From Deltaproteobacteria bacterium (GTDB lineage Bacteria; Myxococcota_C; UBA6777), in assembly GCA_002731275.1 (NCBI GenBank), contig PCBK01000136.1, positions 1 through 53,544 on the forward strand: a DNA stretch of 53,544 nt, written 5' to 3'. The translations under genes were made by a program, and so were the position numbers. Shown here piece by piece: positions 25,573 through 34,984 of this stretch; positions within the stretch are counted from its first letter, which is position 1; every line of letters starts with the position of its first letter. Below the pieces are notes generated by a model that saw only the letters and a list, made by a program, of their open reading frames with translations, searched no databases and had not been told where the DNA came from.

Positions 25573-28500
25573 TTATTGGGGGGACAGTGGTTTCCAGGCA
25601 AACATATCGAAACCACCAGCGGAAGTCAGAGAAAACGCACCAAAGTCGGCTGTCCCTTGGAAGTACCCAACTGTATAGGCGAGTCCTTGAGAGTCGACGT
25701 CGATGCCAATCGCGTAATCGTTGTTGGTTCCACCAGCCGTGCGTAACCACAGTGGCTGCCCGTTGACGTCCAGCTTCGCGGCAAAAATATCGCTCGCGCC
25801 TTTGGAAGTAGCATTTAACGAATCCAGGGTCAATGTGCCAGAGAAAGCTCCCGTGATATGTGGTGAACCATCAGCAGAAAGCGCAATACCAAGACCAAAG
25901 TCATGACCAGCTCCACCATACGCCTTTGTCCATTGGAATGTCCCGCTGGCGTTGAGCTTCGTCACGAGAATATCGTTGCCACCAGCAGCGGTCAGATTGA
26001 TCGAGCCGAACGTCGCGCTTCCTTGGAAGACCCCTGCGATGTATACACCTGTTGCATCAACAGCGATATCCGCGCCAAATTCGTCACTCGTCCCACCACC
26101 ACGAACAGCCCATGAGAAGCTCCCTGATGCTGAGGCCAATGAAGCAACGAAGAGATCATCACCGCCTGTTGAAGTCAAATTGGTCGTCCCAAAGTCAGCC
26201 CCTCCCTCAAACACACCAGTGATGTATACGTTGTTGTTGTAAAAGGCCACACCGTAACCTGTATCAGCACCACTCCCACCACCACGAACAGCCCAAGAGA
26301 AGCTCCCGTCGCTTTGGGAGAGTCGTGCGACGAAGATATCGAAGCCGCCCCCTGTTGACGTGAGCTGTGTGCTACCAAAGGACGATGTACCAGCAAACGA
26401 GCCGACGATGTACACGTCACTCGCAGACAAGACCACAGAGCGACCAATATCGGTCCCTGTGCCGCCAGCTTTGACAGCCCATTGCGACTGGCCATTCGCG
26501 TCGATCTTGGTGACAAAGACATCGCTACTTCCGGTCGACTGTAATGTATCCGAGCCAAACGTCACGTTCCCCTCAAAGTATCCAATGACGTAGACATTTC
26601 CATTGCTGTCGATCTTGATTTTGTTACCAACGTCTGTCCCTGTACCACCAAACGATTTGGCCCACATGAAGTTTCCGTTGCTATCAAGTCGAACGACAAA
26701 GACATCGAAGTCGCCTTTTGAGGTGAGGATCGTCGAGCCAAAGCTGACAACGCCCTGGAAGGAACCTGTCAGGTAAGCGCTGCCGCTGTCGTCAACGGTG
26801 ATACTGTAACCCGAGTCAGAGAGAGAGCCACCAGCGAAAGTTGCCCAGGTTTCAGTGGGCACGACGGGCTTCCAAACAAACACGTCACTGCCACCCTGTG
26901 TGTTGAGAGTGGTCGGACCAAATGTCCCTGTCCCCTGGAAATAGCCGATGATATAGGCATTTCCACTCGCATCGACGGTGATACCAAAGCCAGAATCTGC
27001 GCCTGTCCCACCTGCCGTTCGCACCCACAAAAAGTTTCCATCGGAGTCGAGCTTGGCTGCGAAAGCATCATCATCACCTTTGGAAGAGGCTTGGATCCCA
27101 CCAAAGTCGACTGTCCCTTGGAAGTAACCTGTGATGTAGGGCTTACCACTGTCATCAACTGCGATATCGTAACTGTTCTCAGAGCCACTCGAACCGACCG
27201 AACGTGTCCATTTGAATTTTCCATCACCGTCGAGTTTGACTAGGAAGATATCGATCCCACCTGCAGAGGTCAGTTGCTTTGTCCCAAACGTCGCGGTCGA
27301 CTCGAAGTAACCAGTCGCGTAGATCTTGCCAGATCCATCGATCGCGATCCCATTACCAACATCGTCCGAAGTACCTCCAGCCGACTTGGCCCACAACCAG
27401 TTCCCATTTGCGTCCAGTTTGGCAAAGAGGATGTCATACCCTCCAGCAGAGGTGACCTGACTCGTGCCAAAATCCGATGTCTCCGCAAACGCACCGACGA
27501 TGTGGCAATTGCCTGATTTATCGACGGTCAACTCGTAGATGATGTCCGTTGATGTTCCACCACCAGAGGAGACCCAAGAGACATTTCCAGCAGGGTCCAG
27601 TTTCGCGACATAGATGTCAAAGACACCCTTGGAAGCGAGCGTCGTCGTCCCGATGGTGATGCCTCCATAGAAGTAACCAGCGATGTAAGGGTTGTCATTG
27701 CCGTCGAGTGAGATCCCTATCCCATAGTCGGAGTTGGCGTCACCATATGTCTTGGTGTAAAGGAAGTTTCCGTCTTTATCGAGCTTTGTGAGGAAGACGT
27801 CAAAGCTCCCCCCTTGTGAAGAGAGCACGTCTGTACCAAACGTTGCGGTCCCTTTGTAGTAGCCGGTGATATAAACGTTTGCGCTCTTGTCAACAGCGAT
27901 CCCGTAACCGATCTCTGTGTCGACGCCCCCCGCAGATTTGGCCCAGAGGATGTTACCGGCAGTATCGAACTTCAGGATAAAGACATCAAATCCCCCAGCG
28001 GACGTGAGGGTGGTCGTCCCAAAGGTGATACTCCCTTCAAAGAAGCCTGTTGCGTATGTATTTCCGTCACTGTCGAGCGCAACGCGAAAACCGTACTCGT
28101 TGTTGGCACCACCGAAGGAGTTGGCCCAGACTGTTTGAAGCTTGATTTCGTAACTCATTCCAGGAGTTGTCGCCTGATATGTCGAGTTACTGCCGACAGC
28201 GCGGACCCAAATTTGGAACAGGTGGGTCCCCAGCGCGACGGTCTTTGTATCCCAAACAAAGGTCGCGTCAGTCGACCAATCCCGCGCGACGACCCAAGCG
28301 CCGTTGGGCTTGCGTCTGTAAACCTTGAACTCAGGGACAGCAGCGTTTTGACAGGTCCCTTGCATGGTCCATGTCACAGATGAACCGAGCAATTGCGAGC
28401 CTGTTGGACTCGCCGCGGCGGAGATCCCATCACAGACCCCTGCGCCTGCGATAATTTCGAAGTTCTTTGTGGACACGGAGTCGTAAGCGTTGCTGCTTCC

Positions 28501-29172
28501 TTGTGCGCGCACCCAGAGTTGGAACCCATGTACACCTGTCGTGCTTCCCAAAGTGTTCCAATTGTACGTCGCGCTCGCGCTCCAATCTCTCTCGACTAAC
28601 CACCCGACCTGTGGATCATTTCGCCACAATTTGAACTCAGGTGACGCTCCAGTTGTACATGTCCCGCCAAAGGAAAATTGGACGATCGCACCACCAGCTT
28701 GCGGACTTGACAGGTTTGTCGCGATTGAAGAGGTCTGACAGACACCGGGGCCCGCTCCTGTCAATTCATAAGAGAGTGTTGGAGAAGCACCTTCATATAC
28801 GATGGTCTCGCCCTGTCGGCGAATCCATACCTGCAACAGATGAAATCCAACATCCAGCCCTGTCGTGTTCCACGCAAACTGAGAAGATGCCGACCAATCG
28901 CGCAAGATCGTCCAACCACCGTTGGGAGCCTTTGTGTAAAACTTGAACTCAGGTGTCCCATTGATGCATGAGCCTGCACCTGTCAACGTGATGGTTGTCC
29001 CAACGGCTTGTGGAGAAGCGATGCTTGTCTGCAAGGAGACACTACAGTCACCAATCGCAGCTTGGTGTAACACACCTTGTGATGGTTGAGGGACGTCCAT
29101 CGAACACGCTTGCAGCGCCCCCAACACACACCACGACAACACAAAACACATGACCCATTTGCTCGTTCTCAT
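25573..29172 (-). CDS. SBBP-repeat lipoprotein with three Ig-like modules and two seven-repeat propellers
   Basis: 1199 residues. A signal peptide ends in LQAC. Residues about 43-345 are three repeats of about 100 residues with a shared pattern (EFKVYRRKPNGAWVVARDWS and HLFQIWVRA). The rest is 14 SBBP-type repeats of about 51-58 residues, each like YITGYFxGTxTFGxxxLTSxGGxDxFVxKLDxxGNxxWAKSxGG. Repeats 7 and 14 both end in a WKP variant, which splits the array into 7+7 and suggests two seven-bladed beta-propellers from an internal duplication. AGGAG lies six bases before the ATG. It is probably a surface lipoprotein for binding or adhesion. The RlmL/YpsC-like gene starts 28 bases downstream on the same strand. 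Confidence 0.88.
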   Translation of the reverse strand: MRTSKWVMCFVLSWCVLGALQACSMDVPQPSQGVLHQAAIGDCSVSLQTSIASPQAVGTTITLTGAGSCINGTPEFKFYTKAPNGGWTILRDWSASSQFAWNTTGLDVGFHLLQVWIRRQGETIVYEGASPTLSYELTGAGPGVCQTSSIATNLSSPQAGGAIVQFSFGGTCTTGASPEFKLWRNDPQVGWLVERDWSASATYNWNTLGSTTGVHGFQLWVRAQGSSNAYDSVSTKNFEIIAGAGVCDGISAAASPTGSQLLGSSVTWTMQGTCQNAAVPEFKVYRRKPNGAWVVARDWSTDATFVWDTKTVALGTHLFQIWVRAVGSNSTYQATTPGMSYEIKLQTVWANSFGGANNEYGFRVALDSDGNTYATGFFEGSITFGTTTLTSAGGFDVFILKFDTAGNILWAKSAGGVDTEIGYGIAVDKSANVYITGYYKGTATFGTDVLSSQGGSFDVFLTKLDKDGNFLYTKTYGDANSDYGIGISLDGNDNPYIAGYFYGGITIGTTTLASKGVFDIYVAKLDPAGNVSWVSSGGGTSTDIIYELTVDKSGNCHIVGAFAETSDFGTSQVTSAGGYDILFAKLDANGNWLWAKSAGGTSDDVGNGIAIDGSGKIYATGYFESTATFGTKQLTSAGGIDIFLVKLDGDGKFKWTRSVGSSGSENSYDIAVDDSGKPYITGYFQGTVDFGGIQASSKGDDDAFAAKLDSDGNFLWVRTAGGTGADSGFGITVDASGNAYIIGYFQGTGTFGPTTLNTQGGSDVFVWKPVVPTETWATFAGGSLSDSGYSITVDDSGSAYLTGSFQGVVSFGSTILTSKGDFDVFVVRLDSNGNFMWAKSFGGTGTDVGNKIKIDSNGNVYVIGYFEGNVTFGSDTLQSTGSSDVFVTKIDANGQSQWAVKAGGTGTDIGRSVVLSASDVYIVGSFAGTSSFGSTQLTSTGGGFDIFVARLSQSDGSFSWAVRGGGSGADTGYGVAFYNNNVYITGVFEGGADFGTTNLTSTGGDDLFVASLASASGSFSWAVRGGGTSDEFGADIAVDATGVYIAGVFQGSATFGSINLTAAGGNDILVTKLNASGTFQWTKAYGGAGHDFGLGIALSADGSPHITGAFSGTLTLDSLNATSKGASDIFAAKLDVNGQPLWLRTAGGTNNDYAIGIDVDSQGLAYTVGYFQGTADFGAFSLTSAGGFDMFAWKPLSPQ

Positions 29173-29549
29173 CCACCACTCCTATCACACACTCGTACCA
29201 TCACGAGCCAAACATTCCGATTGAAACATTACACATCAATATCATTCAAAAAATGACTTGCAATTCGAGAGTATAGTTTGTCTGGCAGGATACATCAAGC
29301 ACCCAATGGGATGGTCCATACGAAACCAACGCGCAATGAGACAAAGTCCCACACACTTTTGGATGCAAGTCGAGGTCATTTTGTCACGAGAAAGTTGTGG
29401 AGAGGCGAACAGGTGGGGTTAGGCTTCTTGGACGACGCCGCCACGATTGATAAAGACAGCGACGCGTAAACCTCGACGGTTTCTACGACATGTCATGTTG
29501 TTACCTGCTGATTGCTTGTTGTCTGGAGTGATCGAGAGGAGAACGAGAA
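29173..29549. other. Intergenic region without a supported gene
   Basis: About 377 bases between the start of the propeller lipoprotein gene and the end of the PAP2 gene. A 63-codon frame on the plus strand at 29278 has no ribosome site and no recognisable features. The AT-rich part just left of the lipoprotein start probably holds its promoter, but I see no clear consensus. Confidence 0.5.
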
Positions 29550-30086
29550 CTAGAGGATGAGAAAGCGCGTGAGCAAACCGATGAGAATACCGAGAAACGA
29601 ACCTGCAATCACATCAAGAGGATAATGCGCTCGAAGGTACACACGAGAGAAACCAATCAGACCAGCCGCTGTGAGCAACAAAGAGCCAAGGAAGGCACCT
29701 TCGCCGAGCATCGCAGCCCCCACAGCAAATGCTGTTGTGGTGTGACCTGAAGGAAACGAATACTCATCGGGCCGATGATCTTCAAACTCTTCTGTGGATA
29801 AACGTGGACGCTGCCGTCGACAAAGATGCTTGACAACTTGCGTCGCGATTGTTGCGAGAATTGAGGACACGACGAGCAGTGAAAAGTAACGCCGGGTAGG
29901 CTCACCAATCGCCAACAACACAAACGCCAACGCGACCCAAGAGGACGCATCACCCAAGCGCGTGAATGTCACCATCGCATGGGTCATAGATTCCTTGTGC
30001 ATAGAAGCTACACGTGTTGAAATTGCCTCGTCCAGTGACAACGCTCGGTGCCACATGGAACGTTTTGTCTTACCTGATGAATCCAT
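29550..30086 (-). CDS. PAP2-family membrane phosphatase
   Basis: 178 residues with about five membrane helices. The three-part PAP2 phosphatase signature is complete: KHLCRRQRPRL (K-x6-RP), EYSFPSGHTTTAF (PSGH), and FSRVYLRAHYPLDV (SR-x5-H-x3-D). These are the catalytic residues of bacterial undecaprenyl-pyrophosphate and phosphatidic-acid phosphatases. It is probably an inner-membrane lipid phosphatase with its active site facing the periplasm. AGGAG lies eight bases before the ATG. Substrate is not determined by sequence. Confidence 0.92.
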   Translation of the reverse strand: MDSSGKTKRSMWHRALSLDEAISTRVASMHKESMTHAMVTFTRLGDASSWVALAFVLLAIGEPTRRYFSLLVVSSILATIATQVVKHLCRRQRPRLSTEEFEDHRPDEYSFPSGHTTTAFAVGAAMLGEGAFLGSLLLTAAGLIGFSRVYLRAHYPLDVIAGSFLGILIGLLTRFLIL

Positions 30087-30495
30087 CTTCTATACTCCTA
30101 TCTCAATTTGCATTGAGTCTTCACAAACTTGATACAAGTCTTCTTGCGCTGTCGTCAACATAAAAAAAACTTGTGACAGAGCTGTGACAACACCGTGACG
30201 TCTTTCCAAACCTCTTGAAACGCTCACTTTCGCATCAACAACAAGACCTTACCAGCATAGGATGAGCACAGACGCAAATCGGTTCAAATAGTACACATAC
30301 TATACTCGCCTGCGCTCCAAAAAGCACGCTTTTCCCCAATAACGATCATATCGGATTTATCTGACTCTTTCGTCACAATATCCACAAAAAAGCTCACTGC
30401 AGCACAATGCCACCGGACGTACATACTGTCGCTGCACATCGATTACGAAGAGTGTTTCAAGAGAAGGAGTTGGGGTGTTTTTGAGAGGAAAACGA
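30087..30495. other. AT-rich intergenic region without a supported gene
   Basis: About 409 bases between the PAP2 start and the end of the next minus-strand gene. Short frames here overlap the neighbours or lack ribosome sites. The promoter of the PAP2 gene should lie near 30087-30200. No strong hairpin or repeat was found. Confidence 0.45.
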
Positions 30496-31719
30496 CTAAA
30501 ACTTGAGGCGCGAAGTGATAGGAGCGAGAAGCGGCTGACGGACAGGTACAGATTCGTGTTGGATGTGCTGCAAGAGTGATTCTTGATCCAAGAACGACTC
30601 TTTCTCCTCGAATTTGGACGTGTAGGAGATGTGAATCTCTTCACGTGTACCGAGCAGCAAGAAGTAGTAATTCACTGACAGCTCCTGAGGATAACAGGAG
30701 ATCTCGACAGGAACATCCCCCACAGAGGGGATCTTTTGGCCCACAGGTAGGTTGCTGATCAAGACATCGATCTGTGTCCGGAAGTAATCGACGAGTTTCA
30801 AGAAGAAGTCATCTGAACACATTGACAACGCGAGCGTTTGCAGTGAAAAGCTCCCCCAAATTTTCGCAGGGTTCTTCAACTGCTTGTACACCTGATCGTA
30901 AACGGACTGGAATGTCCCACGCTTGACCTTGACCATCGCCACACCATACTGGTTTTTGGACGCAAGGAAGGTAAACGCGACGGTCAAACCGACTGTTAAC
31001 TCATCTGTGTCAGGGTGACGGCGGAAGATCTCCGCGATCAACATCGACGTCGAGACGAGGTTAAAGGACGCATCCATCGAATCTTTGATTTGACGAATGG
31101 GCTCCGTCTTCCACTTGTCAAAACCGTATGACAGAGGCTGTTGCTTGTTGGGTTTGAGGCTTGAGCGGAATCCCAGAGACTGGAACGATTTGGGCAACGC
31201 GAGCAGCTCAGGCAACACAGGCACTGGAACCTTCGGCTCTTTGAATGTCAAGATCGGAGGGTTGTCATCGAAGTAAGGACGAATCCCACGCCAAACACGC
31301 ACACCGTCGGCCTGCATGTGGTTCCAGATCACGTCAATCTTACCAGGCTCATTGATCTCGAACCGAACCCCCTGACGTTTGTCCGTCAGTGTCTCCAGAT
31401 CGACCTTATCGAGCAATGGAAACTTCAACTCGTCACCGTCGAAGTGAGGTTCTTCCTGATACAACGCCGTACACGTCTCTTCACAATCGAGGGACGCCTG
31501 ACAACGAGAGAGAAAGATCTCTTTGACCTTCTCATCATGGGCAGGATCGTACGTCAACTGCAACTTCATATTGGAGCCATCCCAGTCTTTCTTGCCGTAA
31601 AGCGCCATATACCGGTCTTCAAACCCCTTGGTTCTTTGCTCCATATATTGTGTCCACAGCCGATACAGGCCGTAGGACAAAATCATCACAGCACCGATGA
31701 TCATGAATTCTGTCAACAT
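30496..31719 (-). CDS. Membrane-anchored protein of unknown function (possible CoA-acyltransferase-like fold)
   Basis: 407 residues from the ATG at 31719, which follows AGAGGTG; the longer frame to 31797 has no good start. One N-terminal helix (EFMIIGAVMILSYGLYRLW) is followed by a large cytoplasmic part. The C-terminal third has an order of features resembling the CoA-dependent acyltransferase/WS-DGAT superfamily: LTVGLTVAFTFLASKN, then DVLISNLPVG, CYPQELSVNYYF and EEIHISYTSKF. The catalytic HHxxxDG motif is not seen, so this would be a non-catalytic or remote member. I regard the fold suggestion as weak and the function as unknown. Confidence 0.6.
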   Translation of the reverse strand: MLTEFMIIGAVMILSYGLYRLWTQYMEQRTKGFEDRYMALYGKKDWDGSNMKLQLTYDPAHDEKVKEIFLSRCQASLDCEETCTALYQEEPHFDGDELKFPLLDKVDLETLTDKRQGVRFEINEPGKIDVIWNHMQADGVRVWRGIRPYFDDNPPILTFKEPKVPVPVLPELLALPKSFQSLGFRSSLKPNKQQPLSYGFDKWKTEPIRQIKDSMDASFNLVSTSMLIAEIFRRHPDTDELTVGLTVAFTFLASKNQYGVAMVKVKRGTFQSVYDQVYKQLKNPAKIWGSFSLQTLALSMCSDDFFLKLVDYFRTQIDVLISNLPVGQKIPSVGDVPVEISCYPQELSVNYYFLLLGTREEIHISYTSKFEEKESFLDQESLLQHIQHESVPVRQPLLAPITSRLKF

Positions 31720-32024
31720 GGGACACCTCTTCTTCTTGTATGAGGTTTGTCTTTGGTTTGATCTGCTTCTTGTAAAAAGCCCCTTAGCCAAATACATGCC
31801 ATCGCCTCTCCAGAAAATGAATCCATTTCCATTTCAGAACCTTAAGCTAACGCCCCTCCCCCAAGTGTGACAGGAGTGTGACAAAAACCCGAAAAGACAA
31901 GAGGTTTGACGAAATAGATCGGAACGTTTGGGTGGCAGTGCGTCATCTAGTTCGCACCTCTTTTCGACCACGCTTGAAAGAGCACCATCCCTCCCAAATG
32001 TATCGAAACAAAAAAGGAGTGCTC

Positions 32025-32108
32025 ATGAACTCAAAGGGCTTGTTCACGTATCAAAAGGGAGAAAAGCTCGCGTCGCCATGCCTTGTGTTTCCTTGTCAGG
32101 TATGGTAG
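32025..32108 (+). CDS. Small ORF in the leuS leader (candidate leader peptide)
   Basis: 27 codons starting at an ATG with a strong AAAAAAGGAG ribosome site five bases upstream, ending in TAG 84 bases before leuS. The peptide begins MNSKGLFTYQKGEKLASP and contains three Leu codons but no Leu run, so classical attenuation is not obvious. It may be a leader peptide or a chance frame. The surrounding region 31720-32192 otherwise holds a GTGCG/CGCAC hairpin followed by CTCTTTT at 31938-31964, and probably the promoters of both divergent genes. Confidence 0.35.
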   Translation: MNSKGLFTYQKGEKLASPCLVFPCQVW

Positions 32109-32192
32109 AGAATGCGGGTTTTGTCGCCATCTCGACCCCTATTGGGTCACAATACTATCCCCCACACATGGGCTTGAAGGAGAAGGATCAAG

Positions 32193-34859
32193 ATGGAGGA
32201 GCGATATCAACCGGAAGAGATCGAAGCGCGCTGGCAAAAACGTTGGGATGAGAAAAAAGTCTTCTCGGCGGACAACCAGGAAGGTGAGCCATTCTACATC
32301 TTGGAGATGTTCCCCTACCCCTCAGGGAACCTACACATGGGACACATCTCCAACTACTCCATTGGGGATGTGTTGGCTCGCTACAAGCGACTTCGTGGCG
32401 CAAAGGTCCTACACCCAATGGGTTGGGATGCTCTAGGCCTTCCGGCTGAACAAGCTGCAATTCAGGATGGTATCCACCCACGCATCCGTACAAAAAACAA
32501 CATCGAGTCTGTCAAAAAGCAGATGACACGGATGGGATTCTCCTACGATTGGGATCGCGAAATCGCCACCTGTACCCCTGAGTACTACAAGTGGAACCAA
32601 TGGTTCTTTTTACAAATGTTGGAGAAGGGTCTCGTCTACCGTCGTGAGTCTTGGGTCAACTGGAGTCCTGGTCTTCAGACTGTCCTCGCCAACGAACAAG
32701 TCGTCGATGGCAAGTGCTGGCGTACAGGTGTCCCAGTCGAGCAAAAGATGATCCCTGAGTGGGCTTTCCGTATCACAGATTACGCACAAGAGCTGCTCGA
32801 CAAACTCGATGAGCTGCAAGAATGGCCTGATCGTATCACCTCCGCCCAGCGCAACTGGATCGGTCGCTCAACAGGCGCAGAGGTCGCGTTCAAAGTGGAC
32901 GGTGAAGACACTGAAATTAAGATCTACACGACCCGCGTCGACACGATCTTTGGTTGCAGTTACATGGTCCTCGCGCCTGAGCACAAGATGGCGCTCCCCC
33001 TCACTGAAGATGCTCGCAAGGCAGAAGTTGAGGAGTTCATCACCCGCATGAAACGCACCAGCAAAATGGAGCGCACAGCAGAAGGTGGTGTCAAAGAAGG
33101 TGTCTTCACAGGCAGCTACGCGATCAACCCCTACACAGGCGAGAAGGTGCCCATCTGGTTGGCCAACTTCGTCCTCGCTGAGTACGGAACAGGCGCTGTG
33201 ATGAGTGTGCCAGCACACGATCAGCGCGACTTTGAGTTCGCCAAGCAATACGGTCTGGAGATCCGCTCCGTCATCCGTCCCGAAGATGGTGAAGAGTTCA
33301 ATGATACAGAGATCACAGAGGCCTTCACGGAATACGGTGTACTTTATAACTCTGGAGACTTCAGCGGTATGTCCTCGAAAGAGGCCCGCCACGCGCTCGC
33401 AGAGCACGCCAAAAAAGAAGGCTTTGGTGAGGCAACTGTCAACTTCCGCCTGCGTGACTGGGGATTCAGTCGTCAACGTTACTGGGGTACGCCGATCCCC
33501 GTGATGTACGGAAAAGATGGTGAGTTGATCCCTGTGCCAGAAGACCAACTGCCCGTTGAGATCCCACAAGAAGCGATCCTCGAAGGGGAAGGCATGACCC
33601 CGCTTGGTCGCGATCCAGAATTCGTCAACACCACACATCCAGAGACCGGTGAGCCCGTCCGACGTGAGACAGAGACGATGGACACCTTCGTGGATTCGGC
33701 GTGGTACTACGCGCGCTTCCTGGATCCCAAAAACACAGAGGCGCCCTTCTCCTCGGAGAAAGCCAACAGCTGGCTGCCTGTCGACGTCTACATCGGTGGT
33801 CCTGAGCACGCGGTCATGCACCTGCTCTACTTCCGCTTCTGGCACAAAGTGATGAGAGACCTCGGACTCGTCAACACAGATGAACCCGTGAAAAAACTCA
33901 TCACACAAGGGATGGTCGTCGATTGGAGTTACCAACACCCAGAGACCTATGAATACTTCAGCCCCAAAGAGGTTGTGTGGGATGAGAGCATCACGGATCA
34001 ACCTCACGTCGGACCTTCTGACAAAAAAGGTGTGGCTGTCTCTCCCAAAGATGGTGTCCCACTGAACGTCCAGATCGAGAAGATGGGGAAATCCAAGAAG
34101 AACGGTGTCTCTCCTGACGAGATGTCCAAGCTGTACGGCGCTGATACGCTCCGCCTGTTCGTGCTCTTTGCGTCTCCACCAGAGAAAGATGTTGAGTGGT
34201 CCGAGACAGGTGTGAAGGGTTGTTATCGATTCATCACCCGTGTCTGGCGCTTCTTCCACGAGAACATCGAGACACTGCGCAGCGCAGAGCCCTTCTTGGG
34301 TCTCGCGAATGGCACGCTCCCAGAAGACGCAGCGGATAAAATCAACGCGCTGAAAGGTCCAGCACGTGACCTCGTCCGTGAGATCCACGTCGCCATTCAG
34401 AGTGTGACAGATGACATCGAGAAGCGCACACACCTCAACACAGCGATCGCCGCGATGATGAAACTCGTCAACGCGTTCTACAGCGCGAAGATGGACGCAG
34501 CACCAGAGATGCCTTCGATCTTCCGCGATGGTTGCGAAGCGCTGCTGTTGATGCTTGCGCCCTTTGCTCCCCACATCGTCGAAGAGCTTTGGAGTGAGCT
34601 GGGCCACAAAGGTATGATCGCAGAATCAGGTACATGGCCTGTGCATCACGAAGAAGCGCTCAAGCAGGACAGCATCACGATCGTCGTCCAAATCAACGGC
34701 AAAGTACGTGGCAAGATCCAGATCTCACCAGACGCGAGCAAAGACGAAGTCCTCGCCACTGCAAAAGCACACGAGACTGTGCAAAAACACATCGAAGGCA
34801 AAGACATCAAGCGTGAGATCGTCGTCCCTGGTCGCCTCGTCAACCTCGTCGTCAAGTAA
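32193..34859 (+). CDS. leuS: Leucyl-tRNA synthetase
   Basis: 888 residues, close to bacterial LeuRS (about 860). The class Ia signature is complete: HIGH as HMGH (residues 48-51, in FPYPSGNLHMGH) and the KMSKS loop as KMGKSKKNG near residue 630. The editing (CP1) domain lies between about 225 and 420, with TTRVDTIFG and YGTGAVMSVPAHDQRD, the latter containing the conserved Asp used to exclude tRNA mischarged with other amino acids. The C-terminal anticodon-binding and tail domains end in EIVVPGRLVNLVVK. The enzyme charges tRNA-Leu in the cytoplasm. AAGGA lies just before the ATG. It appears intact. Confidence 0.98.
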   Translation: MEERYQPEEIEARWQKRWDEKKVFSADNQEGEPFYILEMFPYPSGNLHMGHISNYSIGDVLARYKRLRGAKVLHPMGWDALGLPAEQAAIQDGIHPRIRTKNNIESVKKQMTRMGFSYDWDREIATCTPEYYKWNQWFFLQMLEKGLVYRRESWVNWSPGLQTVLANEQVVDGKCWRTGVPVEQKMIPEWAFRITDYAQELLDKLDELQEWPDRITSAQRNWIGRSTGAEVAFKVDGEDTEIKIYTTRVDTIFGCSYMVLAPEHKMALPLTEDARKAEVEEFITRMKRTSKMERTAEGGVKEGVFTGSYAINPYTGEKVPIWLANFVLAEYGTGAVMSVPAHDQRDFEFAKQYGLEIRSVIRPEDGEEFNDTEITEAFTEYGVLYNSGDFSGMSSKEARHALAEHAKKEGFGEATVNFRLRDWGFSRQRYWGTPIPVMYGKDGELIPVPEDQLPVEIPQEAILEGEGMTPLGRDPEFVNTTHPETGEPVRRETETMDTFVDSAWYYARFLDPKNTEAPFSSEKANSWLPVDVYIGGPEHAVMHLLYFRFWHKVMRDLGLVNTDEPVKKLITQGMVVDWSYQHPETYEYFSPKEVVWDESITDQPHVGPSDKKGVAVSPKDGVPLNVQIEKMGKSKKNGVSPDEMSKLYGADTLRLFVLFASPPEKDVEWSETGVKGCYRFITRVWRFFHENIETLRSAEPFLGLANGTLPEDAADKINALKGPARDLVREIHVAIQSVTDDIEKRTHLNTAIAAMMKLVNAFYSAKMDAAPEMPSIFRDGCEALLLMLAPFAPHIVEELWSELGHKGMIAESGTWPVHHEEALKQDSITIVVQINGKVRGKIQISPDASKDEVLATAKAHETVQKHIEGKDIKREIVVPGRLVNLVVK

Positions 34860-34984
34860 GTCCCCCCTCAAAAAACAAAACAAGCAATTCCTTCACCCCA
34901 ACCCCCAAATCCATTCAAGAGATCGTACCCTGGCGTAGAGAAGTCGTCCTCCCCATGTTATAAGGCAGTGAGAAAGGAGGAACG

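Noticed and set aside
29278-29469. 63-codon frame in the gap before the propeller lipoprotein
   Set aside because: No ribosome site, no hydrophobic or domain pattern, and codon use unlike the neighbours.
31930-31964. T-box-like stretch GGGTGGCAGTGCG with a following hairpin upstream of leuS
   Set aside because: It differs from the conserved GGGTGGNACCGCG at two core bases. The TGGC would match a G discriminator, not the A of tRNA-Leu. No specifier stem or AG bulge could be found upstream.
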